Part shown: positions 62,401 through 64,000 of the stretch, one piece after another
Layout of the letters: every line of letters starts with the position of its first letter
Numbering within the stretch: the first letter of the stretch is position 1
DNA from: Phytoseiulus persimilis
Taxonomy: Eukaryota > Arthropoda > Arachnida > Mesostigmata > Phytoseiidae
Direction: 5' to 3'
DNA: 64,000 bases
Assembly: GCA_037576195.1 (NCBI GenBank)
Contig: CM075104.1
Coordinates: forward strand, 18,120,211-18,184,210
Notes under the pieces: model-generated
Databases searched by the model: none
Told to the model about the DNA's origin: nothing
What the model saw: only the letters and a program-made list of their open reading frames with translations
Made by a program: the position numbers and the translations under genes

Positions 62401-63129
62401 ATCATTTTGACAGTTTCTCTAGTTTTGGTGAACACCGTGTGGAATGGCGCTGAAAACGATGACGCTATTCCTCATCGGAGGGTTCTGTACGCCTTCTACG
62501 GCTCATCGTATCGCACTCTGTGGGCCATCGCGAAATTCTGGATTGTTTACGCCCTAGCAACAGGCAGAGGAGGTAGAATGGCATCGCTATAATCGCCAGA
62601 CATCCGTTGCGCTCTGATCGACGAGAGCAAATCTCTTCAGGTGTCAACGTTCCTTGCAGGCATTCTGTTCCGCTTCTACAGTTGGCAAGGGTTTCACGTC
62701 CTGAGCAAACTGTCGTACGGAATTTTCCTCTGCCACTATCCGATCCTTCTGATAAGAGTCGGGAGACTCAGCACGCTCTATCAAATGGATCTGTTCATTT
62801 TGGTGAGAGGGAACGTTTCATATCCATTGTGAATCGAATTCTTCAGGTGTTCTATGGCGAGGTCGTTCAGGCAAGCTTTTATCGGCTTGAAATTACAGAT
62901 ACGCGATGGCTTCGGACGTTGGGTGCTGGCGATAATCGCAGCGGCAGTGCTCCATCTATTCTTTGAGCTGCCTGCAATTAACTTGGAGCGATTCATCGGC
63001 AACCGAGGCTCGGAAAAGAATCGGACGACGCAGTTCAACGGGAATAGCGAGAACCTTGTCGTGGTTTCTGTGGGGGATAAGCCCCTCCACGTGATGGCGG
63101 TCAAGACAGCGGACGAATCGAAACTGTGA
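59493..63129 (+). CDS. nrf-6: NRF-6-like (nose resistant to fluoxetine) multipass membrane acyltransferase, 14 exons
   Basis: Exons: 59493-59597, 59813-59975, 60061-60257, 60343-60463, 60587-60674, 60764-61068, 61169-61367, 61464-61635, 61780-61859, 61945-62067, 62146-62266, 62371-62572, 62660-62802, 62899-63129. They sum to 2,250 bases (749 residues plus stop) and phases agree at all 13 junctions. A signal peptide (MQFTTCVSILLLVVRCAS) is followed by a cysteine-containing NRF ectodomain to about residue 220. This has the WALR...APNIFEGSLGAFGGYAQC hallmark and a GCSEEEL segment. Then comes an acyltransferase-3 membrane domain with the conserved His in VVYAHG (about 316), SFFFITGFLIGY, TWYIATEMQ, KPWSHAPTYVMG, ALATGRG, GIFLCHYP and a final LFFELPAINLERF. 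The family moves or acylates lipids; the C. elegans founder acts in gut lipid and drug transport. The substrate here is unknown. Intron 11 appears to use a GC donor. Confidence 0.9.
62267..62370 (+). other. Probable GC-AG intron of the NRF-6-like gene
   Basis: Exon 11 must end in phase 0 to join GTC TCT CAA GCC at 62371. The only donor giving the expected protein spacing is GCAAGT at 62267, the standard consensus for GC-AG introns; the acceptor is TTTCAG. This yields KMRFSL joined to VSQAILWW, matching family spacing. Alternatives are GTGACC at 62271 with a CAAG acceptor inside exon 12, or GTAAAA at 62247, both weaker. Confidence 0.6.
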
Positions 63130-63190
63130 CAGCATCCGGAAAGCGTGGAAACTCATTCAAGAAGGAGAGCCCTTTGAATTTACCGTTCTG

Positions 63191-63196
63191 TTTATT
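63191..63196 (-). terminator. Possible minus-strand polyadenylation signal
   Basis: AATAAA on the minus strand lies about 40 bases past the stop of the minus-strand ORF at 63233-63652 and 62 bases beyond the end of the convergent NRF-6-like coding region. Confidence 0.3.
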
Positions 63197-63232
63197 CCAC
63201 ACACATTCTTGGCGCTAAGAACATGTTATCAA

Positions 63233-63652
63233 TCATGGCATTGTGATATGCATTCCTCGGAAGAAAGTTTCATGTTCCTGAAACCTGTATCCATCCATCA
63301 TCGAGAGCCAATAGAATCTTTGGTGTTTTGGGAGGACGAACTGTGAATCATGAAGTGAAGTAGACGCAGCACAGCTCACAAAGCGACCTGTGTCGAGTGA
63401 CCTTTGAGTCTCCGTCTCCTCTACCTCCATGAGAAACAGAGATGGAGACTTGCACACTGAAGACCTCGTCAAATGTGAATGACCAACTTTGATGGAGTGA
63501 TCTCTCCTAACGGAACTTAGAGGCCAAATTCTAAAGTGCGTGTCAGGGGGTACATCGTCAGTCGAGCTATGGATCAGAACAGTCAATTTTTTTCCCAGCC
63601 GGAATTCGTCTCCCAGAGATAGTGTACAGACCGTGGTCAATAGTTGTGGCAT
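63233..63652 (-). CDS. Doubtful ORF, convergent with the NRF-6-like gene
   Basis: An intact 139-codon frame starting with ATG (MPQLLTTVCTLSLGDEFRLG), preceded directly by an in-frame TAA, so if real it starts here or is a last exon entered at an internal acceptor. A TATAAT-like element lies about 60 bases upstream on the same strand, and AATAAA lies 40 bases past the stop. No domain is recognised. The length alone is compatible with chance, so the flanking signals are the main support. Confidence 0.25.
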   Translation of the reverse strand: MPQLLTTVCTLSLGDEFRLGKKLTVLIHSSTDDVPPDTHFRIWPLSSVRRDHSIKVGHSHLTRSSVCKSPSLFLMEVEETETQRSLDTGRFVSCAASTSLHDSQFVLPKHQRFYWLSMMDGYRFQEHETFFRGMHITMP

Positions 63653-64000
63653 TTATCGGGTCGCAACGTCTAATCTGATTCGGAGTCGCGAGAAAGCCAC
63701 CTAGAATCCGATTATATCCGTCTCACCCGCTTCGAAGCATCCCACAGCAAAAACGCATCTAGATTGGCGATAGCACAGCTACAGGTGGGGAAAGTTGAAC
63801 CAAAAAGTTCAAAAAACACCGAGAAGAAAGGATATCCTTATTTATGTATGCATCGGCAGCATGGGAGAAAGCTCGAGAAGATTTCACCCAACCGATCGGA
63901 ATTATTCCAACACTATGTCTATCCGCTCCGACAATTTGCTTCGTTCCGCATCGTGCACTCGTCTCTAATCGAGACCTTACTCATTGAACAAAGCGAGTAA
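63653..64000. other. Right-hand end, nothing recognised
   Basis: A 78-codon plus-strand frame running to the window end (63764-64000) is lysine-rich at its start and has no motif. No splice-consistent exon was found. Confidence 0.4.

Overview
This is a eukaryotic window, almost certainly arthropod. Genes are split by short GT-AG introns with clean acceptors, core promoters carry TATA boxes and initiators, AATAAA signals follow some genes, and the proteins are animal families: c-type lysozyme, neurogenin, a retinol-dehydrogenase-type SDR and an NRF-6-like acyltransferase. Base composition near 50% GC with mostly short introns would fit a mesostigmatid (phytoseiid-like) mite, but that is only an inference. 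There is no bacterial operon, CRISPR array, tRNA or rRNA that I can support.

Layout. 1-12.2 kb: no recognisable gene. 12.28-17.51 kb (+): a c-type lysozyme gene in 8 coding exons. Exons 1-3 make a complete lysozyme with both catalytic acids and all eight cysteines. Five further exons, joined in consistent phase, add a Ser/Pro/Gly-rich tail of about 240 residues ending in acidic residues. 19.65-21.02 kb (+): a decayed non-LTR retrotransposon reverse transcriptase. 22.8-24.5 kb (+): broken coding-like sequence ending in a membrane anchor and tail, then a second small broken ORF, possibly a viral-type glycoprotein remnant. 28.19-29.16 kb (-): an intronless membrane-anchored SDR. 42.29-43.03 kb (+): an intronless neurogenin-type bHLH gene with TATA box, initiator and AATAAA. 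56.8 kb (+): a possible second reverse-transcriptase scrap. 59.49-63.13 kb (+): a 14-exon NRF-6-like acyltransferase gene whose reading frame closes exactly over 2,250 coding bases and probably uses one GC-AG intron. A doubtful minus-strand ORF ends just downstream of it.

The genes do not form a pathway: a secreted defence or digestive enzyme, a redox enzyme, a neural transcription factor and a membrane acyltransferase. Large gaps (29.3-42.2 and 43.3-59.5 kb) flank neurogenin, as is common for developmental regulators, and probably hold regulatory DNA mixed with old transposon debris.

Many open frames of 100-175 codons exist, but at this base composition several are expected by chance in 64 kb, so only those with family motifs or splice-phase consistency are called with confidence. 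Exon boundaries were read by eye from splice consensus, phase and family alignment; RNA data would settle them.
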